A stretch of DNA of 64,000 nt, from contig CP139918.1 in NCBI GenBank assembly GCA_034423775.1, forward strand, positions 1,612,001-1,676,000. The letters are read 5' to 3'. The position numbers and the translations under genes are program-made. Shown here one piece after another: positions 53,953 to 63,664 of this stretch. Numbering within the stretch: position 1 is the stretch's first letter; each line of letters begins with the position of its first letter. This DNA is from Alphaproteobacteria bacterium US3C007. Lineage in GTDB: Bacteria; Pseudomonadota; Alphaproteobacteria; Rhodobacterales; Rhodobacteraceae. The notes below the pieces were generated by a model that was given only the letters and a program-made list of their open reading frames with translations, was not told where the DNA came from and ran no database searches.

Positions 53953-54783
53953 TCAGCGCGCGGTATCTGCGGGATAAGCCCCCAAAATTTTGAGCTCTGA
54001 AGTAAAATATGCCAATTCTTCTAGGGCCAATTGCACATTCTCATCCTCGGGATGACCTTGGATATCGGCGTAAAATTGGGTGGCTTGAAAACTGCCCCCC
54101 ACCATATAGCTTTCCAATTTGGTCATATTAACGCCATTTGTGGCAAACCCACCCATGGCTTTATACAGCGCGGCCGGAATATTGCGCACTTGAAATACAA
54201 ACGTGGTCATCATCGTGCCAGAGCCGCGGCGTGTGAAATCCGGGGCGCGAGCCATATGCAAAAACCGGGTCGTATTATGGCCATGATCTTCGATATTTTT
54301 TGCTAAAATATTCAACCCGTAGATCTCGGCAGCCAAAGCGCTGGCCAAAACGCCGCGTTCGTGGTTTTGACTCTGCGTCAGATCAGCCGCGGCGCCCGCG
54401 CTGTCAACCGCGCTGACCGGCGCAATCGCGTGATCGCTTAAAAAACGCCGTGCTTGTGGCAGCAAGACCGGATGCGCGAAAGCCTGCGTGATCGCGGATA
54501 AGGGCACACCGGGCAAGGCCATCAAACTGATCCGTACCCGGGTGAGCGTTTCGCCAATGATATGCAGCCCCGAATCGGGCAAGAGGCGGTGGATATCGGC
54601 CACCCGTCCATAGGTTGAGTTTTCCACTGGCAGCATAGCCAAATCCGCCTGATGGCTGCGCACCGCTTCGATCACATCTTCAAAGCTTCGGCAGGGTAAC
54701 GGCGTCATATCGGGGCGCGCCTCTTGGCAGGCTTCATGGGAATACGCTCCCAACTCGCCTTGAAATGCGATTTTTCCGGTCAT
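53953..54783 (-). CDS. pheA: Prephenate dehydratase
   Basis: 276-residue enzyme converting prephenate to phenylpyruvate in phenylalanine synthesis, lacking a chorismate mutase domain as is usual in Alphaproteobacteria. The catalytic half has IAFQGELGAYSHEA, LPVENSTYGRV and the TTRFLHMAR motif with the conserved threonine; an ACT regulatory domain (~185-270) has KLESYMVGGSFQATQFYAD for feedback by phenylalanine. ATG at 54783; divergent from cytochrome cy. Confidence 0.95.
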   Translation of the reverse strand: MTGKIAFQGELGAYSHEACQEARPDMTPLPCRSFEDVIEAVRSHQADLAMLPVENSTYGRVADIHRLLPDSGLHIIGETLTRVRISLMALPGVPLSAITQAFAHPVLLPQARRFLSDHAIAPVSAVDSAGAAADLTQSQNHERGVLASALAAEIYGLNILAKNIEDHGHNTTRFLHMARAPDFTRRGSGTMMTTFVFQVRNIPAALYKAMGGFATNGVNMTKLESYMVGGSFQATQFYADIQGHPEDENVQLALEELAYFTSELKILGAYPADTAR

Positions 54784-54894
54784 TTTTCTCTGCTTTTCTT
54801 CAACTTGGTCGTTTCGTCGCGGTTTCTACACCTTGCATACCGCGAGTGGAAGCGATTAGAAAGCGCTCAGGCATATTCAGATGGAGTTCACGCA

Positions 54895-55413
54895 ATGCTA
54901 GACACGATGACACTTACCAAAGTTGTGGGCAGCCTTTGCGGCGCATTGTTGGTGTTTTTGCTTGGCAATTGGGTTGCCGAGGAAGTCTATCATATGGGGG
55001 GCGGGCATGGCGAAGAACACGCGGCTGGCTATTATATTGAAGTAGAAACCGCTGAAGAGGAAGCCGAAGAGGAAGAAGAAGTTGATTTTTCCGAATTGGT
55101 GGCGATGGCCGATACGGGCAAAGGCGCGAAGGTCTTTGGCAAATGTAAAGCCTGCCACAAGTTGGAAGATGGCGCCAATGGCACCGGCCCGCATTTGTAT
55201 CAAGTGGTGGATCGCGACGTTGCTGCGGCAGATGGATATGGCTATTCGGGCGCCTTGATCGAAGTGGCAGATGTGTGGACAATCGAAAATCTGAACGGGT
55301 TTTTGGAAAACCCAAAATCATATGCGCCTGGCACCAAAATGGGTTTTGCGGGTCTTAAGAAAATTCAAGACCGGGCGAATGTGATCGCATATTTGGCTGA
55401 GGCCGCTCAGTAA
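54895..55413 (+). CDS. cycY: Membrane-anchored cytochrome c (cytochrome cy)
   Basis: 172-residue electron carrier linking the bc1 complex to terminal oxidases. An uncleaved N-terminal anchor (VVGSLCGALLVFLLGNWVAEEV) and a long Glu-rich linker (residues ~48-65) lead to a class I cytochrome c domain with CKACH at 84-88, GTGPHLYQVV and the methionine ligand in GTKMGFAG. Architecture matches Rhodobacter cytochrome cy. GGAG precedes the ATG. Confidence 0.9.
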   Translation: MLDTMTLTKVVGSLCGALLVFLLGNWVAEEVYHMGGGHGEEHAAGYYIEVETAEEEAEEEEEVDFSELVAMADTGKGAKVFGKCKACHKLEDGANGTGPHLYQVVDRDVAAADGYGYSGALIEVADVWTIENLNGFLENPKSYAPGTKMGFAGLKKIQDRANVIAYLAEAAQ

Positions 55414-55444
55414 GCTATTCGTAGAAAATTCCTTTAGAGTCTCT

Positions 55445-55476
55445 GAAGCGTTGCGAACGGCCGCTGCGCACGCTTC
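55445..55476. other. Stem-loop after cytochrome cy
   Basis: GAAGCGTTGCG and CGCACGCTTC pair with one bulged base over an 11-nt loop, 30 bp beyond the cytochrome stop. There is no T tract, so it may be a rho-type end or a stability element. Confidence 0.4.
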
Positions 55477-55656
55477 GCTGAGCTTGTGATCAGCAAGAGG
55501 GCTTAGGCTCTTCGAGGCCCATATTGCGCATAGATACCGTTTTATCAGAACGCTTCCCAATAAAGCCCATGCATCAAAACTTTGTGTTGTTTTGTGGCTT
55601 GGATATTTTGTGTCGTAGCCTATGTTTATCATTAGCGTTAAAGGGAGGTGCGGCCT

Positions 55657-57561
55657 GTGGTACGACATTCAAGCAAAACAGTGGTGAAAACGACATCGTG
55701 GAGCGTTCAAAACAGCCGAGTTTGGATTGGCTTATGCTTCGGATGGGCAACTCTGCTTTTGGCCAGCAGCCTCTGGGCAGAGAGTCATAGCACAAAAACC
55801 CATGGCTATTCCTTTTTTGGCGAATTGAACTATCCAGCAGATTTCGCGCATCTCGCCTATGTCAACCCAAACGCGCCCAAAGGCGGTGAAATTTCGATTT
55901 GGGGGTTTGGTACGTTCGACTCAATGAACCCTTATTCGCGCAAAGGGCGCGCCGCTGCCTTGGCCTCGGCGCCGTTTGAAAGCCTGCTCGAGGGCACCGC
56001 AGATGAGGTAGGCGCGAGCTATGGGTTGCTGGCTGAAAGCCTTGAATATCCTGAAGATGTCAGTTGGGTGCGCTTCCACATTCGCCCCGAAGCGCGGTTT
56101 TCCGATGGCAGCGCGGTAACCGCGCAGGATGTGAAATTCACCTATGATTTGTTTCTTGAGCAGGGGCTGGTGAGTTTTCGCGCCGTGCTTGGCGAATTTG
56201 TTCAAACCGTCGAAGTGCTCGATAGCAAGACGGTGCAATATACATTCTTGCCCGACTCGCCCCTGCGCGATCGGATCCCCACCGTGGGTGGATTGCCGGT
56301 CATGTCGCAGGCCTGGTTTAAGCGTACGGGCGCAAGGTTGGATGAAAGCCGCATGGAGCCCGCGATCGGCTCTGGGCCGTATCTGCTCGATCGCTATGAG
56401 ATTAACCGCAACGTGATTTATACGCGCAACCCCAATTATTGGGGCAAAGATCTTCCAATCAATCGCGGCCGCAGCAATTTTGACCAGATACGGGTTGAGT
56501 ATTTTGCAGATGGCAATGCAGCTTTCGAAGCCTTCAAAGCGGGCGCTTACACGGTGCGCATCGAAAATTCCTCGAAAACATGGGCAACCGGTTATGATTT
56601 TTCGGCTCTGGATGACGGTCATATGGTCAAAAAAACTCTGCCCGACGGGGGCATGGCCACGGGTCAAAGTTTTGCGATGAATTTGCGCAAAGACAAATTT
56701 TCTGATCCACAAGTGCGCGCTGCGCTGAGCCTTTTGTTCAATTTCGAATGGTCAAATGAATCGCTGTTTTACGGACAATATGCGCGGATTAATTCCTTTT
56801 GGGAAAATTCTGACATGGCCGCCTCGGGGCCTCCCGGTGTAGATGAGCTGGCCTTGCTAACGCCGCTTGTCGACCAACTTCCGGAAGGTATCTTAACCGA
56901 TGACGCGGTGATGGCACCCAAGTCTGGGCCGCGGGCAACAGATCGTAAAAACCTGCGCAAAGCCTCAGCCTTGCTGGAGGCTGCAGGTTGGATCGTTGGC
57001 GAAGATGGCATGCGGCGCAACGCGGCAGGCGAGACGTTGCAGATCGAATTTATCGAACGCAGCCCAGCCTTTGATCGCGTGGTTTTGCCTTTTGTTGAAA
57101 ACCTGCGCGCCGCCGGCGTAGACGCAATTTATAACCGCATCGATCCTGCGCAATATACCGATCGTACGCGCAATTTTGACTTTGATATCATCACGGATCA
57201 ATTCTCGATGAATTTAGAGCCCGGCGCAGGCTTAAAGCAGTATTTTGGTTCTGAAACAGCGGATGTCTCCGTGTTTAACTCGGCTGGGATTTCATCGACT
57301 GGCATTGATGCGTTGATCGATCATGTCACCGCCGCCAGCAGCAAAGCTGAATTACGCACAGCGGTCAAAGCGCTTGACCGCGCACTTCGGGCCTACCGGT
57401 TCTGGATTCCTCAATGGTATAACGCCACGCATCGCGTTGCTTATTGGGATATGTATGAGCATCCTGACATCATCGCGCCATATTCGCTGGGGTACTTGGA
57501 TTATTGGTGGTATAATGACCAGAAAGCCGCCGCGTTAAAATCGGCCGGTGTATTGAGGTAA
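55657..57561 (+). CDS. yejA: Peptide ABC transporter substrate-binding protein (YejA type)
   Basis: 634-residue family 5 extracellular solute-binding protein. After a signal-anchor region (~25-45, ending LWAES) come HGYSFFGELNYPADF and YVNPNAPKGGEISIWG, which are typical of YejA/microcin-C-type oligopeptide binders, and a long type-II fold. The GTG at 55657 is chosen: AAGGGAGG (55641-55648) lies 8 bp before it, whereas the GTG at 55648 falls inside that ribosome site. First gene of yejABEF. Confidence 0.9.
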   Translation: MVRHSSKTVVKTTSWSVQNSRVWIGLCFGWATLLLASSLWAESHSTKTHGYSFFGELNYPADFAHLAYVNPNAPKGGEISIWGFGTFDSMNPYSRKGRAAALASAPFESLLEGTADEVGASYGLLAESLEYPEDVSWVRFHIRPEARFSDGSAVTAQDVKFTYDLFLEQGLVSFRAVLGEFVQTVEVLDSKTVQYTFLPDSPLRDRIPTVGGLPVMSQAWFKRTGARLDESRMEPAIGSGPYLLDRYEINRNVIYTRNPNYWGKDLPINRGRSNFDQIRVEYFADGNAAFEAFKAGAYTVRIENSSKTWATGYDFSALDDGHMVKKTLPDGGMATGQSFAMNLRKDKFSDPQVRAALSLLFNFEWSNESLFYGQYARINSFWENSDMAASGPPGVDELALLTPLVDQLPEGILTDDAVMAPKSGPRATDRKNLRKASALLEAAGWIVGEDGMRRNAAGETLQIEFIERSPAFDRVVLPFVENLRAAGVDAIYNRIDPAQYTDRTRNFDFDIITDQFSMNLEPGAGLKQYFGSETADVSVFNSAGISSTGIDALIDHVTAASSKAELRTAVKALDRALRAYRFWIPQWYNATHRVAYWDMYEHPDIIAPYSLGYLDYWWYNDQKAAALKSAGVLR

Positions 57562-57569
57562 CGTAACCC

Positions 57570-58649
57570 ATGGGCGCTTATATCGCGCGGCGACTGTTAT
57601 TGGTGCTTCCGACTTTGTTGGGCATCTTGGTGATCAATTTTGCGCTGACGCAATTTGTGCCCGGTGGGCCAATTGAACAGGTTCTGGCCAATATGGAAGG
57701 CCAAGGGGATGTGTTTGAAAGCTTTTCAGGCACCAGCAGCGAAGTGGCAGAAGCCAGTGAAACCAGCGATTATGTTGGCGCGCGTGGGCTGCCCCCAGAA
57801 TTTATCGCCGAGCTTGAAAAGGAATTCGGCTTTGATAAGCCGCCCCTAGAGCGGTTTTTAACCATGTTGTGGAATTACCTGCGGTTTGATTTTGGCGAAA
57901 GTTATTTTCGATCGATCAGCGTGGTGGATTTGGTCTTGGAAAAAATGCCTGTTTCGATTTCGCTGGGGCTGTGGTCAACGCTACTGGCCTATCTGATCTC
58001 GATTCCTTTGGGGATCAGGAAGGCGGTTCTGGATGGCTCGCGCTTTGATACTTGGACCAGTTGGGTGATTATTGTCGCCTATGCAATTCCGGGGTTTTTA
58101 TTCGCAATCTTGCTGCTTGTGCTCTTTGCTGGGGGCTCTTTTTTGCAAATATTTCCGCTGCGTGGGCTCACATCAGATTATTTTGATCAGCTTTCGCCGG
58201 GCGAAAAAATCGTAGATTATTTCTGGCACATCACTTTGCCGATTATTGCATCCACCATTTCAGCCTTTGCCACGCTGACCTTGCTCACCAAAAACAGCTT
58301 TATGGATGAAATCCAAAAGCAATATGTGATTACAGCAAGGGCCAAAGGGTTAAGCGATCGCCGCGTGCTGTGGGGGCATGTGTTTCGCAACGCGATGCTG
58401 ATTGTGATCGCGGGCTTTCCGGCGGTATTCATTGGGGTGTTTTTCGGCGGATCTTTAATTATTGAAACCATATTCTCGCTCGACGGGCTTGGGCGCATGG
58501 GGTTTGAAGCGGCGGTTGCGCGGGACTACCCGGTCATTTTTGGAACATTATTTGTGTTTGGATTGATGGGGTTGGTCGTGGGGATTTTATCGGATCTGAT
58601 GTATGTGTTTGTAGATCCGCGAATTGATTTCGAAAGACGCGAAGGATGA
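57570..58649 (+). CDS. yejB: Peptide ABC transporter permease YejB
   Basis: 359-residue inner-membrane permease, DppB/OppB family with an extended first periplasmic loop typical of YejB. About six TM helices; [24 protein letters not shown] at the N-terminus and an EAA-type loop near [23 protein letters not shown]. It begins 9 bp after yejA and ends overlapping yejE (ATGA). Confidence 0.93.
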   Translation: MGAYIARRLLLVLPTLLGILVINFALTQFVPGGPIEQVLANMEGQGDVFESFSGTSSEVAEASETSDYVGARGLPPEFIAELEKEFGFDKPPLERFLTMLWNYLRFDFGESYFRSISVVDLVLEKMPVSISLGLWSTLLAYLISIPLGIRKAVLDGSRFDTWTSWVIIVAYAIPGFLFAILLLVLFAGGSFLQIFPLRGLTSDYFDQLSPGEKIVDYFWHITLPIIASTISAFATLTLLTKNSFMDEIQKQYVITARAKGLSDRRVLWGHVFRNAMLIVIAGFPAVFIGVFFGGSLIIETIFSLDGLGRMGFEAAVARDYPVIFGTLFVFGLMGLVVGILSDLMYVFVDPRIDFERREG

Positions 58650-59761
58650 GCCGTTTATCGCCGCTCAACCAACGTCGCTGGCGCAACTTCAAAAGCAACC
58701 GGCGTGCCTATTGGTCGCTTTGGATCTTTAGCGTGATCTTTGGGCTGTCGCTATTTGCAGAAGTGATCGCCAATGATAAGCCTATTTTGGTGCAATATCG
58801 CGGAGAATATTTCACCCCGATTACAAATTTTTATCCCGAAACCGCCTTTGGCGGTGATTTCAAAACCGAAGCGGTCTATAGCGATCCCGTGGTGCAATGC
58901 TTAATCCGCAGCGGTGGGCTGGAGATTTGCTTTGACACGCCAGAAGAGGTGATCGCACAAATTTCAAGCGGCGTGTTTGATCCCGAAACCCCAGGTTTTG
59001 AAAAGGGTTGGGCCTTATGGCCGCTGATCCCTTATTCTTATGATACGTCTGTCGAGCGCCCGGGCGCGGCGCCTTTGCCTCCGAATGCGCAAAATTGGCT
59101 GGGAACGGATGACACCAAACGCGATGTGCTGGCGCGGGTGATCTATGGGTTTCGCTTGTCGATCGTGTTCACGATTATCGTTACCACCCTGTCCAGCCTG
59201 CTTGGTATTTTTGCGGGCGCTGTGCAGGGGTTTTTTGGTGGTTTGACCGATCTTTTGTTTCAGCGTTTTATCGAAATTTGGAGCGGTGTGCCCTCGTTAT
59301 TCATCATCATCATCATGTTTGCGATATTGGGGCGAAGCTTCACCTTGCTTGTGGTGTTGACCGTCTTGTTTGGTTGGATGGGGTTGGTGGGTGTGGTGCG
59401 CGCTGAATTTTTGCGGGCGCGCAATTTGGAATATGTGCGCGCGGCGCGGGCGCTGGGTGTCAGCAATTGGACGATCATGTTTCGCCATATGTTGCCAAAT
59501 GCGATGGTGGCCACCCTAACGCTTCTGCCTTTTATCGTTACCGGGACCATCGGTGCCTTGGCCAGTTTAGATTTTTTAGGCTTTGGCCTGCCTTCTTCCA
59601 GCCCGTCTTTGGGCGAATTGACGCTGCAAGCCAAGCAAAACCTGCAAGCGCCTTGGCTTGGGTTCACCGCCTTTTTCACTTTTGCCATTATGCTCGCCCT
59701 TCTGGTGTTTATTTTCGAAGGGGTGCGCGATGCGTTTGACCCCAGAAAGACGTTTCAATGA
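58646..59761 (+). CDS. yejE: Peptide ABC transporter permease YejE
   Basis: 371-residue partner permease, OppC/DppC family with a long N-terminal insertion between TM1 and TM2 as in YejE. TM1 is around [41 protein letters not shown] and the EAA loop [15 protein letters not shown] are visible. Starts within the yejB stop and ends within the yejF start. Confidence 0.93.
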   Translation: MSRLSPLNQRRWRNFKSNRRAYWSLWIFSVIFGLSLFAEVIANDKPILVQYRGEYFTPITNFYPETAFGGDFKTEAVYSDPVVQCLIRSGGLEICFDTPEEVIAQISSGVFDPETPGFEKGWALWPLIPYSYDTSVERPGAAPLPPNAQNWLGTDDTKRDVLARVIYGFRLSIVFTIIVTTLSSLLGIFAGAVQGFFGGLTDLLFQRFIEIWSGVPSLFIIIIMFAILGRSFTLLVVLTVLFGWMGLVGVVRAEFLRARNLEYVRAARALGVSNWTIMFRHMLPNAMVATLTLLPFIVTGTIGALASLDFLGFGLPSSSPSLGELTLQAKQNLQAPWLGFTAFFTFAIMLALLVFIFEGVRDAFDPRKTFQ

Positions 59762-61389
59762 GCGCCGTGCTGCAAATCCAAGATCTCAACGTGGCGTTTT
59801 CGCAGGATGGGCGGCAGGTTGACGCGGTACGCGGGGTCAGTTTTGAGGTGGCCCGCGGTGAAGTGGTGGCTTTGGTTGGCGAAAGCGGATCTGGCAAATC
59901 TGTGACCGCGATGAGCAGCGTGGCGTTGCTGGGGGCGAATGCAAAAGTCACGGGTTCTATCCGTTATAATGGCCAGCAAATGGTTGGGGCAAGCCGGGAT
60001 TTGCTGCAGCAAGTGCGCGGCAATGAAATCAGCTTTATTTTTCAAGAGCCGATGACCTCCTTGAATCCATTGCACACGATTGAAAAGCAATTGCGCGAGT
60101 CAATTGAGCTGCATCAGGATCCGCGTCAAAGCCTGACAGGCGCAGAGATAGAGGCGCGGATTATCGCGTTGCTTGAGCGCGTTGGCCTGCCCGATCCCGC
60201 GTCCCGCTTGGGCGCCTATCCGCATCAATTGTCGGGCGGGCAACGCCAGCGCGTGATGATTGCGATGGCCTTGGCGAATGGACCTGAGCTTTTAATCGCG
60301 GATGAACCGACCACCGCGCTGGACGTTACTATTCAAGCACAGATTCTCGATTTATTGATGCTGTTGAAGCAACAGGATGGGATGGGGATGCTGTTTATTA
60401 CCCATGATCTTGGAATTGTGCGTCAGATTGCGGATCGCGTGTGCGTGATGCAGGATGGGAAAATCGTAGAAACCGGGCCCACCAAAGATATATTCAAGGC
60501 CCCCCAGCACCCTTATACGCAAAAACTGTTAAATGCGCATTCGGTCGGGGCGCCGCAACCGTTTGACCCATCTGCCTCTGTGATTGCGCAAGCCACGAAC
60601 GCTAAGATTTGGTTTCCCATCCAGCGTGGCGTGTTGAAGCGCACCGTTGGACATGTGAAGGCGGTGAATGATGTCAGTTTAACGCTGCGGGCGGGTGAAA
60701 CTATTGGCATCGTGGGGGAAAGTGGATCGGGGAAATCAACTTTGGCGATGGCCATCATGCGGTTGATTTCTTTCGAGGGAAAAATCGCATTTGACGGGCG
60801 CGATATTGGCGCGCTTAAAACCCGCGATTTGCGCGCGCTGCGCAAGGATATGCAGATCGTGTTTCAAGATCCTTACGGGTCACTGTCGCCACGAATGACC
60901 TGCGCGCAGATCATTGCAGAAGGGTTGGGGGTGCATGGCACGCCAAGCGGCAGATCGCAAGAGGATCTGGTGGAAGAGATTTTGCAGGAGGTTGGGCTGG
61001 ACCCTGAGATGCAGCACCGCTACCCGCATGAGTTTTCAGGGGGCCAGCGGCAGCGCATTGCGATTGCCCGCGCGATGGTGATGCGGCCAAAGCTGGTTGT
61101 GTTGGATGAACCCACATCGGCGCTGGATATGACGGTGCAAGTGCAAATTGTTGATCTGTTGCGTAATCTACAAAAAGCCCACGGCCTGGCTTATTTATTC
61201 ATCAGTCACGATTTGCGTGTTGTACGCGCTATGTCGCATACTGTGATCGTGATGAAAGAGGGTGACGTGGTGGAACATGGGCCTGTTTCTGAGGTGTTTG
61301 AGGCACCCAAAACGCAATATACCCGCGGTTTGATGGCGGCGGCGTTTGGGCCGTCTGCCGAAATGCCTTTGGACACAGGGTCGGTTTAG
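59758..61389 (+). CDS. yejF: Peptide ABC transporter ATPase YejF (two ABC domains)
   Basis: 543-residue protein with two full nucleotide-binding domains. Domain 1: [29 protein letters not shown]. Domain 2: [29 protein letters not shown]. It energises YejBE uptake of peptides such as microcin-C-like compounds or oligopeptides. Last gene of the operon; its 3' end overlaps the convergent carboxypeptidase by 4 bp. Confidence 0.95.
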   Translation: MSAVLQIQDLNVAFSQDGRQVDAVRGVSFEVARGEVVALVGESGSGKSVTAMSSVALLGANAKVTGSIRYNGQQMVGASRDLLQQVRGNEISFIFQEPMTSLNPLHTIEKQLRESIELHQDPRQSLTGAEIEARIIALLERVGLPDPASRLGAYPHQLSGGQRQRVMIAMALANGPELLIADEPTTALDVTIQAQILDLLMLLKQQDGMGMLFITHDLGIVRQIADRVCVMQDGKIVETGPTKDIFKAPQHPYTQKLLNAHSVGAPQPFDPSASVIAQATNAKIWFPIQRGVLKRTVGHVKAVNDVSLTLRAGETIGIVGESGSGKSTLAMAIMRLISFEGKIAFDGRDIGALKTRDLRALRKDMQIVFQDPYGSLSPRMTCAQIIAEGLGVHGTPSGRSQEDLVEEILQEVGLDPEMQHRYPHEFSGGQRQRIAIARAMVMRPKLVVLDEPTSALDMTVQVQIVDLLRNLQKAHGLAYLFISHDLRVVRAMSHTVIVMKEGDVVEHGPVSEVFEAPKTQYTRGLMAAAFGPSAEMPLDTGSV

Positions 61390-62765
61390 CCAGGGCCAAT
61401 CATCAAGCAATTGATGCTGCGCGCCTGCAGCTTGCGGCAGGCCAGATCTGCGCCCTCGCGCGTTAGGCCCACAAAATTTGCATCATAACCGGATCTTTGG
61501 ATTATTATCTTGCGCTGTGTGCCCTGCAATGTGGCCATTTCTGAGAGCGCGGTTCGCAGAAGCATTTTTTCAGCGGCGAACCGGCTTGCGAACCGGCCAA
61601 TATTGATCGCCCAATCCGGCTGGCCGCTCTGGGCTGAAATGCGCGTGACAATTTCGCGGATTTCGGCTGCGTTCTGTGTGCTCTGGCGGGTATCTCTTGG
61701 CCGCGGTTTTGGCCCTAAGCCTGCAAGCGTAACATCTGGGTTTTTAACCCCCTGATTTTGCGCTTGTTCTAAGGCTTTTTTCACGTGCTTTTGCAGGTTT
61801 TGATTGGCAAGGTTTTCGCTTGTCTCGCCCAGTATGGGCCGCGCTTTGGGGCGCAGGCTGGTTTTCGGAGCCATATGCTGGCGGGTGGTTATGCCCGCTT
61901 GCGCATAGGTCGGTTTGGTGGGCTTTGAAACCCGCGCTTGACTTGGCGCTTCACGAAAGCCCAAATCCATCAGTTTGGCCACTTGCGCGTTGCGTGTTTT
62001 GGTGGATTTTCCACCAAAAACGGTTACGATGACCCGTTCTTGATTTCGCTGCGCTGAGGCCACAAGATTAAAACCGGCAGCGCGCGTATAGCCGGTTTTA
62101 ATACCGTCGGCGCCTTTGTAATTTCTTAAGAATTTGCGGTTTGTATTCCGCACATTTTTATTTGCTGCTTTATGTGTGATCCGTGAAAATAAATGATAAT
62201 AATCGGGATAGTCGTAAAATAAGTGCCGCCCCAAAATGGTCATATCCCGGGCTGTTGATAAATGCCCTTTCTCGGTCAGGCCATGGGCGTTTTTGAAAGT
62301 TGTACGGGTCATGCCCAAAGCTTTTGCGGTTCGGTTCATTCGCCGCGCAAAGGCCGCTTCCGAGCCCTCAATTGCTTCGCCAAGCGCGGTTGCTGCATCA
62401 TTGGCAGATTTAATCGCCGCGGCGCGTATCAAATGGCGCAGCGCCACGCGCTGGCCTTCGCGAAACCCCAGTTTTGAAGGTGGCTCTGAGGCTGCCGCGC
62501 GCGAAATGCGTACCTTCTTATCCAGTGAGATTTCGCCGGCCTCAACGGCTTCAAAAACCACATAAAGCGTCATCATCTTGGTAAGAGAGGCGGGGTGTAA
62601 GCGCGTGTTGGCGTTTTCTGAATGTAGGGTTTTGCCGGTGCGGGCATCGATCACCATGGCTGCGTAAGGGGCGGCGCTGGCGCTGAGCGGTACGATGACC
62701 ATCATCCAAATCGCTGCTGCAATACATAGCCCGATGCGAGCCGGCTTTTTATGCCGTCTTACCAT
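61386..62765 (-). CDS. D-alanyl-D-alanine carboxypeptidase with SPOR domain
   Basis: 459-residue periplasmic penicillin-binding protein (class S11, DacA/DacC type). Catalytic motifs SLTK (serine ~61), SAND and KTGYT are present, followed by a Pro/Gln-rich linker (~280-385) and a C-terminal SPOR domain (WAINIGRFASRFAAEKML...) that binds denuded peptidoglycan at the septum. The start at 62765 is preferred since AAGGACG lies 8 bp upstream; an ATG at 62789 is possible. Confidence 0.9.
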   Translation of the reverse strand: MVRRHKKPARIGLCIAAAIWMMVIVPLSASAAPYAAMVIDARTGKTLHSENANTRLHPASLTKMMTLYVVFEAVEAGEISLDKKVRISRAAASEPPSKLGFREGQRVALRHLIRAAAIKSANDAATALGEAIEGSEAAFARRMNRTAKALGMTRTTFKNAHGLTEKGHLSTARDMTILGRHLFYDYPDYYHLFSRITHKAANKNVRNTNRKFLRNYKGADGIKTGYTRAAGFNLVASAQRNQERVIVTVFGGKSTKTRNAQVAKLMDLGFREAPSQARVSKPTKPTYAQAGITTRQHMAPKTSLRPKARPILGETSENLANQNLQKHVKKALEQAQNQGVKNPDVTLAGLGPKPRPRDTRQSTQNAAEIREIVTRISAQSGQPDWAINIGRFASRFAAEKMLLRTALSEMATLQGTQRKIIIQRSGYDANFVGLTREGADLACRKLQARSINCLMIGPG

Positions 62766-63286
62766 TTTGATCGTCCTTATCTGCCTCATGCCGCCAATTT
62801 TTTGGCTGACTTTTTATTTTTTTTATGTGTAACACATCAGACTCTACGAATAAAGCTTTCAATTCTATGGTTAAAATAGAAATTTAAGAGAATGGCTGCG
62901 CAGGGTCTGGCGCCGCGTGGCCATCCCTTTGGGCTGCCCTGTTGTGGTAAAATCACAATGCTTCAAAAACGCAGCGTTGGCGGTTAGGGTTGTTGGCGCC
63001 GTTTTTGTTCTAAAGAATTGGGTTTTGGGCGAAAGATCTGGCTGGGTAGGTTTTACAACAATGCGCGTGACGTTCGAGAAACGGTCTATTTGTAATTATC
63101 CGTATGATAATTTTGACAAGGGAGTGCATAAATTTTTGCAAAAGGCTCATTTATTTATCAAGTTTGAAGCAGAGCGCATATATGGGAGGGGTCGGTTTCT
63201 TCTTTTATAGAAGCCTCAACCCTTTTCTCTTAAGCAAGACACGTTATATTAAAGCGAACGCAGCGCAGCTTTAGTCCGAGGATGAT
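62766..63286. other. Intergenic stretch between the carboxypeptidase and clpS
   Basis: About 520 bp without a supported gene. Elements seen: the palindrome ATGTGT-A-ACACAT at 62825-62837, AATTATC-N5-GATAATT at 63094-63112 directly followed by TTGACA (63113-63118), and a hairpin with T-rich tail at about 63190-63230. A long plus-strand frame at 62917-63210 has a GTG start, no ribosome site and no recognisable protein. Confidence 0.4.
63094..63118 (+). promoter_or_regulatory. Perfect palindrome adjoining a -35-like TTGACA
   Basis: AATTATC-cgtat-GATAATT (63094-63112) has perfect 7-bp arms and abuts TTGACA. Its inverted ATTATC/GATAAT arms recall metal-regulator boxes in the opposite orientation. 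I see no good -10 at 16-18 bp. Confidence 0.35.
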
Positions 63287-63625
63287 ATGATAGGGTTTGA
63301 TCTTGATGTGATCGCTTCATCTGAGAATGACACAGATCAGAATGTTTTGGTTGATACGCGCAGCAAGACCAAACGGCCACCGCTGTATAAAGTTTTGCTG
63401 TTAAATGATGATTATACACCGATGGAATTCGTGGTGTTGGTACTTGAGCGCTTCTTTGGCATGAACCACGCGCAAGCATTTGATATTATGTTGACAGTTC
63501 ATAAAAAAGGCTTGGCGGTTGTAGGGGTGTTCAGCCATGAGGTGGCCGAAACCAAAGTTACCCAGGTGATGGATTCGGCGCGCCAAAACCAACACCCCTT
63601 GCAATGCACGATGGAAAAAGAGTAG
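63287..63625 (+). CDS. clpS: ATP-dependent Clp protease adaptor ClpS
   Basis: 112-residue adaptor delivering N-degron substrates to ClpAP. After a flexible N-terminus the core [50 protein letters not shown] is intact, including the ND and HxxG-like substrate-pocket residues. GAGG at 63278-63281 precedes the ATG at 63287. clpA is not in the window, so this may be a clpS copy away from clpA. Confidence 0.94.
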   Translation: MIGFDLDVIASSENDTDQNVLVDTRSKTKRPPLYKVLLLNDDYTPMEFVVLVLERFFGMNHAQAFDIMLTVHKKGLAVVGVFSHEVAETKVTQVMDSARQNQHPLQCTMEKE

Positions 63626-63628
63626 GCG

Positions 63629-63661
63629 GCGCCTGAACATTCAAACACAGGGCGCTCTTTT
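63629..63661 (+). terminator. Probable terminator after clpS
   Basis: GCGCCTG and CAGGGCGC pair (one bulge) across a 12-nt loop, followed by TCTTTT, just before the next start. It may attenuate rather than fully stop read-through into the methyltransferase gene. Confidence 0.55.
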
Positions 63662-63664
63662 CCT

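Noticed and set aside
62917-63210. 97-codon plus-strand frame in the gap before clpS
   Set aside because: GTG start without ribosome site, no recognisable domain, and it runs across the promoter-like palindrome and hairpin; treated as chance.
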